From NCBI GenBank assembly GCA_001544655.2, contig FCOD02000008.1, positions 1 to 64,000 on the forward strand: DNA of 64,000 nucleotides, given 5' to 3'. Below, piece by piece: positions 40,931-49,434 of this stretch (within the stretch, counting starts at the first letter, position 1; each line of letters starts with the position of its first letter). Source of the DNA: Caballeronia turbans (GTDB lineage: Bacteria; Pseudomonadota; Gammaproteobacteria; Burkholderiales; Burkholderiaceae). Made by a program: the position numbers and the translations under genes. The notes below the pieces were generated by a model. It was not told where the DNA came from, did not search any database, and saw nothing but the letters and a program-made list of their open reading frames with translations.

Positions 40931-41707
40931 TCACCTGCCGTAAGCCATCAGCGGAGCTTCAGGGCATCGTACCGGTTCCCAGTCAAAAGATAAATCTACA
41001 GAATGCAAATCGATGTCGGGATGATGCGTGTGCACCATGTAATTGAAGAGCGGATGACGGGCTTCTTCCCAGCGCTGGCGCGCAGCGGCGACGTCTTTCG
41101 CCAGCACCCGATGCGGCAGGCCGCCGACATGGGACATCGGCAGAAATTCGCCCGCGCCGAAAACATCCTTGAAGAGCATCGCCTCATACTCCCGATCCAG
41201 CGGCGTACGCGCCGTAATCACCATGTAATCGATCTCGTGCAATTCGCAGAACATCCAGAGCGCCTTGCACAATGCCACCTTGACCACCCGGCCCACCATC
41301 CCGCCCGCGACGCCGAGACGCGTCGCTTCGGCGAGGCGGCTCGTCGCCAGATGCTCGGGCAGACGCACCGACTGCTCGACGGCGAGCGGACCATAGGCAT
41401 TGGTCTGAATGCGCATGGTGCCGAGCGGTGCGCCGTCCAGCTTGGATTCAGCCAGAAGCACGGCCGTCCCGCGATCGTGATCCGAGGACTCGATCGTCAT
41501 CTTTTCGGCGAATTCGGGCAGATGCCGCCCATAGGCCGAACGTCTGATGCTCACGGCTTTTTGCAATCCGGCATCGTCACGGACGATACGGATAGTAAAC
41601 GGCATACGCTCGCTTTTCTGAAGTGCGGGCACGACCGTGAGAGCTGGGCGAACCGCCGGTTCGGATTGGTTAGCGGCGGCGTTCTTGGCAAGGTTCAGAC
41701 GTTCCAT
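40931..41707 (-). CDS. FeeM-like N-acyl amino acid synthase (GNAT-related acyltransferase)
   Basis: 258-residue protein related to FeeM, an acyl-homoserine-lactone-synthase/GNAT-type enzyme that joins acyl chains from acyl-ACP to amino acids. A ~35-residue disordered N-terminus precedes the fold: RIVRDDAGLQKAVSIRRSAYGRHLPEF, DRGTAVLLAESKLDGAPLGTMRI, ATRLGVAGG and VITARTPLDREYEAMLFKDVF. Amino-acid substrate and product are not readable. It lies 156 bp upstream of the GGDEF-EAL gene in the same orientation; the spacing suggests separate promoters. The upstream gap (41708-42256) is long and holds the promoter. Confidence 0.82.
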   Translation of the reverse strand: MERLNLAKNAAANQSEPAVRPALTVVPALQKSERMPFTIRIVRDDAGLQKAVSIRRSAYGRHLPEFAEKMTIESSDHDRGTAVLLAESKLDGAPLGTMRIQTNAYGPLAVEQSVRLPEHLATSRLAEATRLGVAGGMVGRVVKVALCKALWMFCELHEIDYMVITARTPLDREYEAMLFKDVFGAGEFLPMSHVGGLPHRVLAKDVAAARQRWEEARHPLFNYMVHTHHPDIDLHSVDLSFDWEPVRCPEAPLMAYGR

Positions 41708-42103
41708 TTGTAAACCCCATTTTTTCTTGGCGATTGGAAAGATGCCGCGTGTTGAGGACGTTTATTGGAGGGTTCCCTACACGGGCAAAACGAGCCTCTC
41801 ACGAAGTCGAAAAACGGGGTGCGCGCTTGCTACTGTTTCTCAGCAACTTTCAGGCTAAAGCTGTGGAAGAAAGCTTCTAATCGACGAAAAAGCCCATCGC
41901 CGGTAGCCGCCGCAAACCATATACGCATATGCCGTGAGCGAATATGCGAGCCCGATGAGGGTGAAAGAACGAGGGCGAGCAGCCACCAATCGACGCGAGA
42001 GGCAATCAGGAGAATAGCCTTCGCCGAACCGCCGCGGAGCATCGCGTAAACGCTGGAAAACACTTATAAAAAGGGGTTCGGTAACGTTTGCTTACATTTT
42101 TTC

Positions 42104-42120
42104 TTCGCACAATGTGCGAA
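42104..42120. promoter_or_regulatory. Perfect 17 bp palindrome
   Basis: TTCGCACA-A-TGTGCGAA, a perfect 8-1-8 inverted repeat about 400 bp upstream of the FeeM-like gene. It could be an operator or a small hairpin. No run of T follows it in either direction at the right place, so a terminator is unlikely. Confidence 0.45.
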
Positions 42121-42160
42121 ATCGGGAAAGCGCAGAGATTGGGATTCGGAAGCCCGAAAT

Positions 42161-42200
42161 GTGAAACGAAAAGCGGGCGTTCTTTTGGAAGAACGCCCGC
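42161..42200 (-). terminator. Rho-independent terminator (minus strand)
   Basis: GCGGGCGTTCTT-ccaa-AAGAACGCCCGC stem followed on the minus strand by TTTTCGTTTCA. It lies 57 bp past the stop of the 140-residue hypothetical gene and terminates it. Confidence 0.85.
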
Positions 42201-42256
42201 CCTGTCACGACATAATCATGTCGACTGCGTGAATTCCGCTGAAGCGGATTAAAAAT

Positions 42257-42679
42257 TCAGTCGTCTTCGTCGAGCCACGGGATGTCGACATCGGTTATGA
42301 AAGCCACCATCGCGAGCGGACGGCCTTCCTGTCGCCCGATATTGCCGTCGGCGCGTTGCCACTCGCAGCGAAAGATCGTCGCGGGGGTATCGGCAAGCAG
42401 CGTGATCGTGCGGATCTCGTCCGGATCGTTTTCTTCGACCGGTCCATCGAGCGACACCAGCAATTGCTGAGGCCACACGCCGTCGGCGGGATCGTAAATC
42501 TTGTCGCCATCGTGAATGACGACGTGCGCCTCGACGCCGATGGTCGCCGATGCTTCCACGATCATCTTGCCGAGCGCGCGCAGCACGGCGGTGGCGCGGC
42601 CCGAGTTGGCCTGGCGGATCGCGAGATCGCCGCGTGTCAGCGCCTGCTCGAGTTTGGGATTGGTTTTCTGTTGCGCCAT
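42257..42679 (-). CDS. Hypothetical protein, 140 residues
   Basis: Soluble acidic protein beginning MAQQKTNPKLEQALTRGDLAIRQANSGRATAVLRALGKMIVEASATIG and ending AMVAFITDVDIPWLDEDD. AGAGAGAG precedes the ATG at 42679. No signal peptide or membrane helix. It has a helical N-terminal half and a beta-rich C-terminal half; I do not recognise the family. It has its own terminator and diverges from the EAL gene. Confidence 0.8.
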   Translation of the reverse strand: MAQQKTNPKLEQALTRGDLAIRQANSGRATAVLRALGKMIVEASATIGVEAHVVIHDGDKIYDPADGVWPQQLLVSLDGPVEENDPDEIRTITLLADTPATIFRCEWQRADGNIGRQEGRPLAMVAFITDVDIPWLDEDD

Positions 42680-42801
42680 ATCTCTCTCTAGGGGTTCGTT
42701 GCAACTTTCGACGAGTGCGGCCCGGCTTAAGTTGCAGGCGGATCGTAGCACCGCACCAACAAAGATAGGACGCGCGGGCCCCGGCGGCAAACCGCCGACG
42801 C

Positions 42802-44208
42802 ATGGACCGATTCGATGCTCAAGTTTGCGCACGACCGGCCGATATTGCGCTCATCCCCACCGAAACGCGTGACTGCCGTGCCGTTCATCGACCTGACTGC
42901 TCCCTCGTGCGTTCGTCTGCCGGCGCGCGCTTCCCGTACGCCCTCGCCGGGCGCCGCGCGGCGCCCGGCCTCCACGTCCGCCTGAACGTGCTGACCCGAC
43001 AGACGGAGGTCGTCGACGGCATCGCGCTGCGCACGCATCTGCAACCGATCTACAGCCTGCCGCATCAACGGGAGGTGGGCTACGAGGCGCTGTTGCGCGG
43101 CGAGACGGGCGGCGGCGCGCTCGTCGGACCGTTCGATCTCTTCGGGCGCGCGATCGTGGCGGGCAAGCTGACCGAACTCGACCGCATGAGCCATCTCGCG
43201 CATCTGCGCAATGCGGCGGCCATGCTGCCCGCCGCGCAGTGGCTCTTCATCAACATCAACCCGGCGACCTTCACGAAACCGGGCTATGCCGCGCGGCTCG
43301 CTTCGGCCACGCGCGAAGCGGGTCTCGCGCCCGAGCGGCTCGTGATCGAAGTGCTGGAGTCGGGCGGCACGGACGTCGAGGACATCTCGCGCGCGACGCG
43401 CGCGTTTCGCGCGCAGGGCTTTCTTGTCGCGGTGGACGATTTCGGCGCGGGGCACTCCAACATCGACCGGCTGATCACGCTGCGGCCGGACATCGTGAAG
43501 CTCGATCGCAGTCTCGTGCGGGCCAGAAGCGCACACATGCGCGACGCGCTGATGCCGAAGCTCGTCGACCTTCTGCACGAGTCGGGGATGTTCGTGGTCG
43601 CCGAAGGCATCGAGACGGGCGAGGATCTGATGCTCGCCGCGCGCTCGAACGTGGATTTCGTGCAGGGCTATCTGTTCGGCATGCCGTCGGCGCAACTCGC
43701 CGAACGGGGCGCGGCCACGCCGCTTTTCGAAGACGTGTTCGATGCGCTCGCGCAGATGCGCCGCACCGAGCGCCTCGCGGGCGATCTGCTTCTGTTGCCC
43801 TATCGCGCGGGACTCACGCAGGCCGCACGGCGCTTCGCCTCCGGCGCGACGACCGAATCCGCCTGCGCCGATCTGCTCGCGCTGCCCTGCACGCTCAGTT
43901 GCTTCTTCCTCGATCAGAACGGACGCGAGTTCCTGCCCGGGCTAGCGGGCGCGGCCGCGATTGCACCGAGCGAGCGCTTCGCGCCGATCGCCGATCCGTC
44001 GACCGGACGCTGGGACAATCGCCCGTACTTCGTCGATGCGCACGCGAAACCGCAGCAGGTGGTGACGAGCGCGCCTTATCTCTCCGTGACGGGGACGTCG
44101 CTGTGCGTAACGCTTACGGTCGCGATGCAGCGCGCCGGCAAGCCGGTCGTGATCGGCGCGGACCTGGACTGGCGCAGGCTGAGCCAGGCGGCGCCCTCGG
44201 TCTTCTGA
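42802..44208 (+). CDS. EAL domain c-di-GMP phosphodiesterase with C-terminal sensor-like domain
   Basis: 468-residue cytosolic protein. The EAL domain spans ~residues 75-305: LQPIYSLPHQREVGYEALLRGE (the EAL motif), FININPATF, VIEVLESGG, AVDDFGAGHSNIDRL with the metal-binding DD, and EGIETGEDLMLA. The C-terminal ~150 residues end in PYFVDAHAKPQQVVTSAPYLSVTGTSLCVTL, similar to a Cache-type or YkuI C-terminal sensor fold. Key catalytic residues appear intact, so it should cleave c-di-GMP. The first ~70 residues are of uncertain translation start; no ribosome-binding site is clear at 42802, and a GTG at 42907 is another option. Confidence 0.88.
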   Translation: MDRFDAQVCARPADIALIPTETRDCRAVHRPDCSLVRSSAGARFPYALAGRRAAPGLHVRLNVLTRQTEVVDGIALRTHLQPIYSLPHQREVGYEALLRGETGGGALVGPFDLFGRAIVAGKLTELDRMSHLAHLRNAAAMLPAAQWLFININPATFTKPGYAARLASATREAGLAPERLVIEVLESGGTDVEDISRATRAFRAQGFLVAVDDFGAGHSNIDRLITLRPDIVKLDRSLVRARSAHMRDALMPKLVDLLHESGMFVVAEGIETGEDLMLAARSNVDFVQGYLFGMPSAQLAERGAATPLFEDVFDALAQMRRTERLAGDLLLLPYRAGLTQAARRFASGATTESACADLLALPCTLSCFFLDQNGREFLPGLAGAAAIAPSERFAPIADPSTGRWDNRPYFVDAHAKPQQVVTSAPYLSVTGTSLCVTLTVAMQRAGKPVVIGADLDWRRLSQAAPSVF

Positions 44209-44211
44209 GCC

Positions 44212-45201
44212 TCAGGCGGCGGCGCTTTTCACTTGCGCGATCGAACTGGCAAGCGCCGCCGCGCCTGCGCGCAATGCCGCGAGATTGCCCGGCTCGAACG
44301 TCCAGTGCCCCGCCGCATTCACGACGGCCAGCTCCGCGCCGGGCCAGCGCGCGGCAAGGTCCACGGCCTGATCGGCCGGGCACACCATGTCGAAGCGTCC
44401 ATGCACGATCCGGCAAGGCAGATGCGCGATGCGCACGACGAGCGGCAACAGCGGCGCCGGCGGCAGCTCGTTCGCCATGTAGTGACGCTCGAGGAGCGCC
44501 ATTGAAATGGCGGCGGCGTTGGCTTCCGCGCTCGGGCGCTTCTCTTCCTCGGCGGGTTCCTTCTCCGGCTTGTTGACGACGGACAGCGTCGTCTCGTATT
44601 GCGTCCACGCGCGCGCGAGCCGTGTGCCGGCCTCGTCGAAGCGCGCGAGCGGCGCTTCGGTCATCTGCAGGATCTCGTGCGCGTTCGCGGGACGCTTGCC
44701 GCACGCGGCCTCGATCGCATCGAGAAACGCGCGATGCGCCTCGGGAAAGACGCGCCGCACGTCCCACAGGAACCAGTCGATGTCCTCGCGCCGCGCGAGA
44801 AAAACGCCGCGCAGCAGGAAGCCCGTGCAACGCTGCGGATGCGCAACGCCGTATGCGAGCCCGAGCGTCGTGCCCCACGAGCCGCCGAAAATCGCCCATT
44901 GCTCGATCTTCAACGCGACGCGCAGCTTTTCCATGTCGCCGACGAGCGCGTCGATGCCGTTCGCCTCGAGCCTGCCGAACGGCGTGGACTTGCCGCAGCC
45001 GCGCTGATCGAAGAACACGACGCGCCACTTGTCCGCTTCGAGCACCTCGGCCCACTTCACGTTCATCGCGCCGCCGGGGCCGCCGTGCACGACAAGCATC
45101 ACGGGCGCCTCGCGCGGGCCCTGCGCGCGCCAGTAGATCGAATGACCGTCGCCCACGTCGAGCATGCCTTCGTCGAACTGCACCGGCGATTGATTGTCCA
45201 T
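44212..45201 (-). CDS. pip: Proline iminopeptidase, alpha/beta hydrolase (S33)
   Basis: 329-residue hydrolase that removes N-terminal proline from peptides. HGGPGG forms the oxyanion hole, GGSWGTT holds the nucleophile Ser108, and late VHGRFDMVCP and AAGHWTFE give the aspartate and histidine of the triad. FFDQRGCGKSTP is typical of S33 proline iminopeptidases. AGGA lies 9 nt before the ATG. Convergent with the EAL gene and divergent from plsC. Confidence 0.93.
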   Translation of the reverse strand: MDNQSPVQFDEGMLDVGDGHSIYWRAQGPREAPVMLVVHGGPGGAMNVKWAEVLEADKWRVVFFDQRGCGKSTPFGRLEANGIDALVGDMEKLRVALKIEQWAIFGGSWGTTLGLAYGVAHPQRCTGFLLRGVFLARREDIDWFLWDVRRVFPEAHRAFLDAIEAACGKRPANAHEILQMTEAPLARFDEAGTRLARAWTQYETTLSVVNKPEKEPAEEEKRPSAEANAAAISMALLERHYMANELPPAPLLPLVVRIAHLPCRIVHGRFDMVCPADQAVDLAARWPGAELAVVNAAGHWTFEPGNLAALRAGAAALASSIAQVKSAAA

Positions 45202-45358
45202 TGCGCTTTATCCTTGCTGAATGTGTTTCGTCGGGGTCCATTGTTGCATCGGTTCGATGACACCGGATGACGCGCGATGCCCGTCCGGCGCATTTCGCCC
45301 GATACGCTATGCTTGCGGATTCCCGCCGTTCGTCATTCCCGTCATCTCACGAATCCCG

Positions 45359-46072
45359 ATGCGACGCACCTTCGTCAAGTGGCTCTTTGCAACCTATTTG
45401 CTCGGCAGCGGCATCGTCTGGTCGATTCTGATCCTGCCATTGTTTCCGTTCGTCGGCCGCAACGGGCGTTACTGGCTCGCGAAGCTCTGGTGCCGCGCGA
45501 TGGTCGGGATGATGCGCGTCATCACCGGCGTCACGTGCTCGATCGAAGGACTGGAGCATCTGCCCGACGGGCCGTGCATCATCCTGTCGCGACACGAATC
45601 GACCTGGGAGACGCTCTCGTTCATGGCGCTCTTTCCCCGGCGCATCAGTTTCGTGTTCAAGCACGAACTCATGAATATTCCGTTCTTCGGCTGGGTGCTG
45701 CGCGGCCTCGACATGGTGAGCCTCGACCGCGGATCGATCCGCCAGGCGCACGCCGCCGTGACGCGCGAGTGCGCCGCGCGGCTGAAGAAAGGCGATTCGG
45801 TGGTGATCTTTCCGGAAGGCACGCGCGTCGCGCACGATGCGCCGCTCAAGCTCGCATCGGGCGGCGTGCGCCTCGCCTGCGCGACGAAGGTGCCGGTCGT
45901 GCCCGTCGTGCATGACGCGGGCAAGGTCTGGCCGGCGAAGGGCTGGCCGGATCGCGGCGGGCATATCCGCGTCATCGTCACGCCTTGTCTGCCGCTCGAT
46001 TGCGAGATTCCACAGGAGTTGAACCGCCTCGCGCAGTCCCAGATGGATGAGGCGCTGGCGGAATTGCGTTGA
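45359..46072 (+). CDS. plsC: 1-acyl-sn-glycerol-3-phosphate acyltransferase (PlsC)
   Basis: 237-residue inner-membrane enzyme that acylates lysophosphatidate in phospholipid synthesis. An N-terminal membrane helix (TFVKWLFATYLLGSGIVWSILILPLF) precedes the acyltransferase motifs: HESTWE (an H-x4-E variant of the usual H-x4-D), FVFKHELMNIPFFGW, VVIFPEGTR and VPVVPV. The HxxxxE form with STWE is known in proteobacterial PlsC paralogues. I start at ATG 45359 because the upstream extension shows no protein-like pattern. Its end is 7 bp from the convergent response regulator. Confidence 0.92.
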   Translation: MRRTFVKWLFATYLLGSGIVWSILILPLFPFVGRNGRYWLAKLWCRAMVGMMRVITGVTCSIEGLEHLPDGPCIILSRHESTWETLSFMALFPRRISFVFKHELMNIPFFGWVLRGLDMVSLDRGSIRQAHAAVTRECAARLKKGDSVVIFPEGTRVAHDAPLKLASGGVRLACATKVPVVPVVHDAGKVWPAKGWPDRGGHIRVIVTPCLPLDCEIPQELNRLAQSQMDEALAELR

Positions 46073-46079
46073 ACGACGC

Positions 46080-46448
46080 TCAATACAGAGGCCGCTTCTT
46101 CGCGGCGCACAGGCGATTGACAGCGGAAATCAGCGTCTCCATGTCGACGGGCTTGCGCAGATAGCCGTCGTAGCTGACGAAAGCCGGCGGATTCGGATGC
46201 CCCGAAATCATCAGAAAGGGAATGTGCGCGAGCGCCGCGTCGTTCTTCATTGTCTGGCAGAGCAGCGCGCCGCCGAGGCCGGGCATCATCCAGTCGGACA
46301 CGACGATGTCCACCCGCTCTTCCCCGAGTATCGTCAACGCGCCGTTGCCGTCGAACGCGCATAAGACGGTGCAGTCCTCGCCTTGCATGCAGAGGGTCCA
46401 GGCTTCGATGGTGGCGGGGTCGTCGTCGACGAGCAGTACGGTCTTCAT
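46080..46448 (-). CDS. Single-domain response regulator (CheY-like receiver)
   Basis: 122-residue receiver domain without an output domain. VLLVDDDPATIEAW gives the acidic pocket, SDWMMPG the phosphoacceptor Asp52, LMISGHPN the conserved Ser/Thr position and YLRKPVDMETL the lysine. No histidine kinase gene is adjacent, so it is an orphan. ATG at 46448 is chosen as it begins the domain exactly (MKTVLLVDDD). Confidence 0.92.
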   Translation of the reverse strand: MKTVLLVDDDPATIEAWTLCMQGEDCTVLCAFDGNGALTILGEERVDIVVSDWMMPGLGGALLCQTMKNDAALAHIPFLMISGHPNPPAFVSYDGYLRKPVDMETLISAVNRLCAAKKRPLY

Positions 46449-46649
46449 CTTGCGAACATGTTCGAGTGCGGCGTGTGTGTGCGATGGGGTGTCCACGGCG
46501 GAGGCGGCGAACAACCTCGGATGTGACCGCCGCCATCGGCGTTTGTTGCAGTCACTTCGTACTGCCGCTTTCGTCATAGTATTTCTTCCGCGCGAAATCT
46601 GCGCGGTAAATGCTGCCTCAGCAACTTGCGCGCCGCCCGGCGTCGCCGG

Positions 46650-47588
46650 TCATTTGCTCCCGGCGCGCGATCGGCCGGCTTCGCGCAACGCATCGACGAG
46701 CGTTTCTTCCACCGGCGTGCGCGCGGCGTCGTTGCGGCGAATCAGGCCGATGGGCTCGTCGGTGCCGGCGAAGGGCATCGGCAACGCGGCGAGCAGCCCG
46801 AGTGCGATGTCCTGCTCCACCGCGCCGGCGGGCACGAACCACACCGCGTCGTTGTTCATCGCGAGCGAGCGCCCGAGCGACACCGACAAGGTTTCGACGA
46901 GCGCCGTCAGCGCATGCGCGCCGAACGCCGTCAGCACGCTTTCAGCCGATTGACGAATCAACGTGCCGAACGGCGGCACGACGATCACGAAGCGCGCGAG
47001 CAAGGCGGGCGTGAGCGGCGTCTCGAGCGTCAGCGGATGCTCGCGGCGCACGACCACGGCGAGCGGCTCGCGATAGATCTGCTCGAAGGACAGCCCGTGC
47101 ATCGCCTCCGGCTCCGACAGCCGCCCGACGACGAGATCGACGTCGCCCGCCTTGAGCTTCTCCAGGAGGAGCGCGTTGGAATCCGTCCAGACGGACAGCG
47201 ACACCGCCGGCCACTGTTGCCGGAACGACATCAGCGCGGGCGAGAGCAGCACGGGCGCGACCGTCGGCAAGATGCCGATTGCAATGGACCCGGGCATGTC
47301 GCCGCGTTCGCGCAAGAGCATGTCGACGCCCTCCCGCAAGGACGCGACACACGCGCTCGCGTGCGGCGCGAAGAGCCGCCCCTCGCGCGTGGGCACCGCG
47401 CCGCGCCGCCCGCGCTCGAAGAGCCGTACGCCTAGAATGGATTCGAGTTCTCCGATTGTCTTGGAGACTGCGGGCTGCGTGATCGACAAGCTGTCGGCGG
47501 CGCGCTGCACGCTGCCGAGCTGCGTGACGGCAAGAAAACACTGCAGATGCCGGAACTTGACGCGGGTGTTGGTGAAGTCGGTATCCAT
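46650..47588 (-). CDS. pcaQ: LysR family regulator, PcaQ-type (protocatechuate pathway)
   Basis: 312-residue LysR regulator. The helix-turn-helix near residues 10-60 (VKFRHLQCFLAVTQLGSVQRAADSLSITQPAVSKTIGELESILGVRLFERG) is followed by a substrate-binding domain. It diverges from pcaHG with 115 bp between start codons, the arrangement of PcaQ, which activates the pca genes in response to beta-carboxy-muconate or related pathway compounds. A GTTATG...CATAAC pair lies in the divergent region. Confidence 0.9.
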   Translation of the reverse strand: MDTDFTNTRVKFRHLQCFLAVTQLGSVQRAADSLSITQPAVSKTIGELESILGVRLFERGRRGAVPTREGRLFAPHASACVASLREGVDMLLRERGDMPGSIAIGILPTVAPVLLSPALMSFRQQWPAVSLSVWTDSNALLLEKLKAGDVDLVVGRLSEPEAMHGLSFEQIYREPLAVVVRREHPLTLETPLTPALLARFVIVVPPFGTLIRQSAESVLTAFGAHALTALVETLSVSLGRSLAMNNDAVWFVPAGAVEQDIALGLLAALPMPFAGTDEPIGLIRRNDAARTPVEETLVDALREAGRSRAGSK

Positions 47589-47596
47589 GACGATCC

Positions 47597-47633
47597 GTTA
47601 TGCAAGATGGCACGAAACATCATTTTCCATAAC
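47597..47633. promoter_or_regulatory. Probable PcaQ binding region
   Basis: GTTATG (47597-47602) and CATAAC (47628-47633) form an inverted repeat 37 bp long in the pcaQ-pcaHG gap; direct-repeat elements TTATGCAAG and ATAACTTGC also occur. This resembles the ATAAC-type half-sites known for PcaQ in rhizobia, but the longer spacing is unusual. About 70 bp remain to the pcaH start. Confidence 0.4.
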
Positions 47634-47703
47634 TTGCGTCGCTCTATAAAGTAGCCGTCAGAAACATCCTATTCAACTTCCACAAATACAGGAGACAGTC
47701 GAC

Positions 47704-48405
47704 ATGACCTCCCCCATCCTCACACCGCGCGATTGGGAATCCCATCCCGCGTATCTGTCGCCGGGCTACAAGTCGTCGATCCTGCGCAGCCCGGGCTTGC
47801 CGCTCATTGCGCTGAAGGAAAATCTGCGCAACCGACGTGTGCCGGTCTACGGTGCTGACGATCTGGGCGTGCTCGACAACGATCTCACCCGCAACGCCGC
47901 CAAGAACGGCGAACCGCTCGGCGAGCGCATCATCGTGACGGGGCGGGTGCTCGACGAGGGCGGCCGTCCGGTGCGCAACACGCTCGTGGAAGTGTGGCAG
48001 GCGAACGCCGCGGGCCGCTATGTCCACAAGGCCGACCAGCACGACGCGCCGCTCGACCCGAACTTCCTCGGCGCGGGCCGCTGCCTGACCGACGACGAAG
48101 GCCGCTATCGCTTCATGACGATCAAGCCGGGTGCGTATCCGTGGGGCAATCACCCGAACGCGTGGCGTCCGCAACACATCCACTTCTCGCTCTTCGGCGA
48201 ATACTTCGGCTCGCGCCTCGTCACGCAGATGTACTTTCCCGGCGATCCGCTGCTCGACCTCGATCCGATCTACCAGGGCATTCCCGAGCATGCACGCGAG
48301 CGTCTCGTCTCTTCCTTCTCGATCGACACGACGCAGGAAAACTACGCGCTCGGCTACGAATTCAACATCGTGCTGCGCGGCCCGGATCAAACGCCGACGG
48401 AGTAA
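47704..48405 (+). CDS. pcaH: Protocatechuate 3,4-dioxygenase beta subunit (PcaH)
   Basis: 233-residue intradiol ring-cleaving dioxygenase subunit that binds the catalytic iron and converts protocatechuate to beta-carboxy-cis,cis-muconate. The iron ligands are in KPGAYPWGNHPNAWRPQHIHFSLFG (tyrosines and the HxH pair), and LVEVWQANAAGRYVHKADQHDAPLDPNF is the family signature. It forms a complex with PcaG, encoded 6 bp downstream. CAGGAG lies upstream of the ATG. Confidence 0.96.
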   Translation: MTSPILTPRDWESHPAYLSPGYKSSILRSPGLPLIALKENLRNRRVPVYGADDLGVLDNDLTRNAAKNGEPLGERIIVTGRVLDEGGRPVRNTLVEVWQANAAGRYVHKADQHDAPLDPNFLGAGRCLTDDEGRYRFMTIKPGAYPWGNHPNAWRPQHIHFSLFGEYFGSRLVTQMYFPGDPLLDLDPIYQGIPEHARERLVSSFSIDTTQENYALGYEFNIVLRGPDQTPTE

Positions 48406-48411
48406 CCGAAC

Positions 48412-49020
48412 ATGACCACGCTGAAACAGACCCCTTCGCAGACCGTCGGACCGTACTTCGCTTACGGCCTGGTTCCCGAGCAATACAACTTCGATCTGAA
48501 GAGCCTCTTCACCGCATCGGCGGCGGATCGTGAAGTGCCGGGCGAGCATATCGCCGTCGTCGGCAATGTCTTCGACGCCGAAGGCAAGCCCGTCAACGAC
48601 GCGCTGATCGAAGTCGCCCAGGCCGATGCGAACGGCCGCTATGTGCAGAACGTGCAGGAAGCGCGCGAATCGGGCTTCCGCGGCTTTGCCCGCGTGGGCA
48701 CGGGCACGGATCCGAAGCTGCGCTTCATCGTCGATACGGTGAAGCCGGGCGCGACCGCCGATGACTCCGCACCGCATCTCGACGTCATCGTGCTGATGCG
48801 CGGCATGCTGCTGCATGCGTACACGCGCATCTACTTCGAGGACGAAACCGAAGCCAATGCGAAGGACGCCGTGCTGCAGAGCGTGCCGGCCGAGCGCCGT
48901 CATACGCTGATCGCGAAGCGCGAGGCGGGCGCGTCGGGCAAGCCGGGTTCGTCGGGCACGATCTATCGTTTCGACATCCATCTGCGCGGCCCGAACGAGA
49001 CCGTATTCTTCGATCTGTAA
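48412..49020 (+). CDS. pcaG: Protocatechuate 3,4-dioxygenase alpha subunit (PcaG)
   Basis: 202-residue alpha subunit of the dioxygenase. TPSQTVGPYFAYGL at the N-terminus and LIEVAQADANGRYVQN are family signatures; as usual the alpha chain lacks the full set of iron ligands seen in PcaH. A terminator follows 28 bp after the stop. Confidence 0.95.
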   Translation: MTTLKQTPSQTVGPYFAYGLVPEQYNFDLKSLFTASAADREVPGEHIAVVGNVFDAEGKPVNDALIEVAQADANGRYVQNVQEARESGFRGFARVGTGTDPKLRFIVDTVKPGATADDSAPHLDVIVLMRGMLLHAYTRIYFEDETEANAKDAVLQSVPAERRHTLIAKREAGASGKPGSSGTIYRFDIHLRGPNETVFFDL

Positions 49021-49048
49021 AGTTTCTCGCAGCAGTTGTTTGAAACGA

Positions 49049-49094
49049 AAGGCGTCCGGCACTGCGCTATAGTGTCGGACGCCTTTTGTCTTTT
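49049..49094 (+). terminator. Rho-independent terminator of pcaHG
   Basis: A ~15 bp stem AAGGCGTCCGGCAC/GTGTCGGACGCCTT with a small loop and TTTTGTCTTTT tail lies just after pcaG. Confidence 0.9.
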
Positions 49095-49108
49095 ATCCGC
49101 TTTCTTCC

Positions 49109-49414
49109 ATGTCCGACGCTCCCACGCCCAGCCCGCTCTACGTCAAGCTCCTCGGTGAAACCGCCCAGATCGGATGGTCCGAACTGGAGCGCTTCTTCGC
49201 GCAAGGCAAGCTCATCTGGGTGAAGGGCGATCTCGATCTCGTGAGCGTCGCAGAATCCCTCGCCGCCGACGACACGCAACAGGTCGCGCAATGGCTCGCC
49301 GCCGGGCTGATCGAGCGCATGCAGGCTGAGACGGCTGCGGATCTCGCCGCGCGCGATCCGCAATTGTGGGCCGTCGTCCTCTCGCCGTGGGTCTGCGTGC
49401 AGGAACGCGGCTGA
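49109..49414 (+). CDS. DUF2288 domain-containing protein
   Basis: 101-residue soluble protein of the DUF2288 family. YVKLLGETAQIGWSELERFFAQGKLIWV and VAESLAADDTQQVAQWLAAGLIERM are its signature blocks. Function unknown. It lies between the pcaHG terminator and the convergent AI-2E transporter gene. Confidence 0.92.
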   Translation: MSDAPTPSPLYVKLLGETAQIGWSELERFFAQGKLIWVKGDLDLVSVAESLAADDTQQVAQWLAAGLIERMQAETAADLAARDPQLWAVVLSPWVCVQERG

Positions 49415-49434
49415 TTTCACGGCCTCGAAACGCG

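Larger units (their letters stand above)
41708..42256. other. Long intergenic control region upstream of the FeeM-like gene
   Basis: About 550 bp with no gene I can support. It holds the leader of the FeeM-like gene, an AT-richer core (42060-42110, including ACATTTTTTC), the perfect palindrome at 42104-42120 and the terminator of the neighbouring gene at 42161-42200. Short ORFs in it have no ribosome-binding site and no protein-like composition. Confidence 0.5.

Noticed and set aside
42104-42120. Palindrome as a terminator
   Set aside because: The nearby T-run lies on the wrong side of the hairpin for either strand, so it is treated as a possible operator instead.
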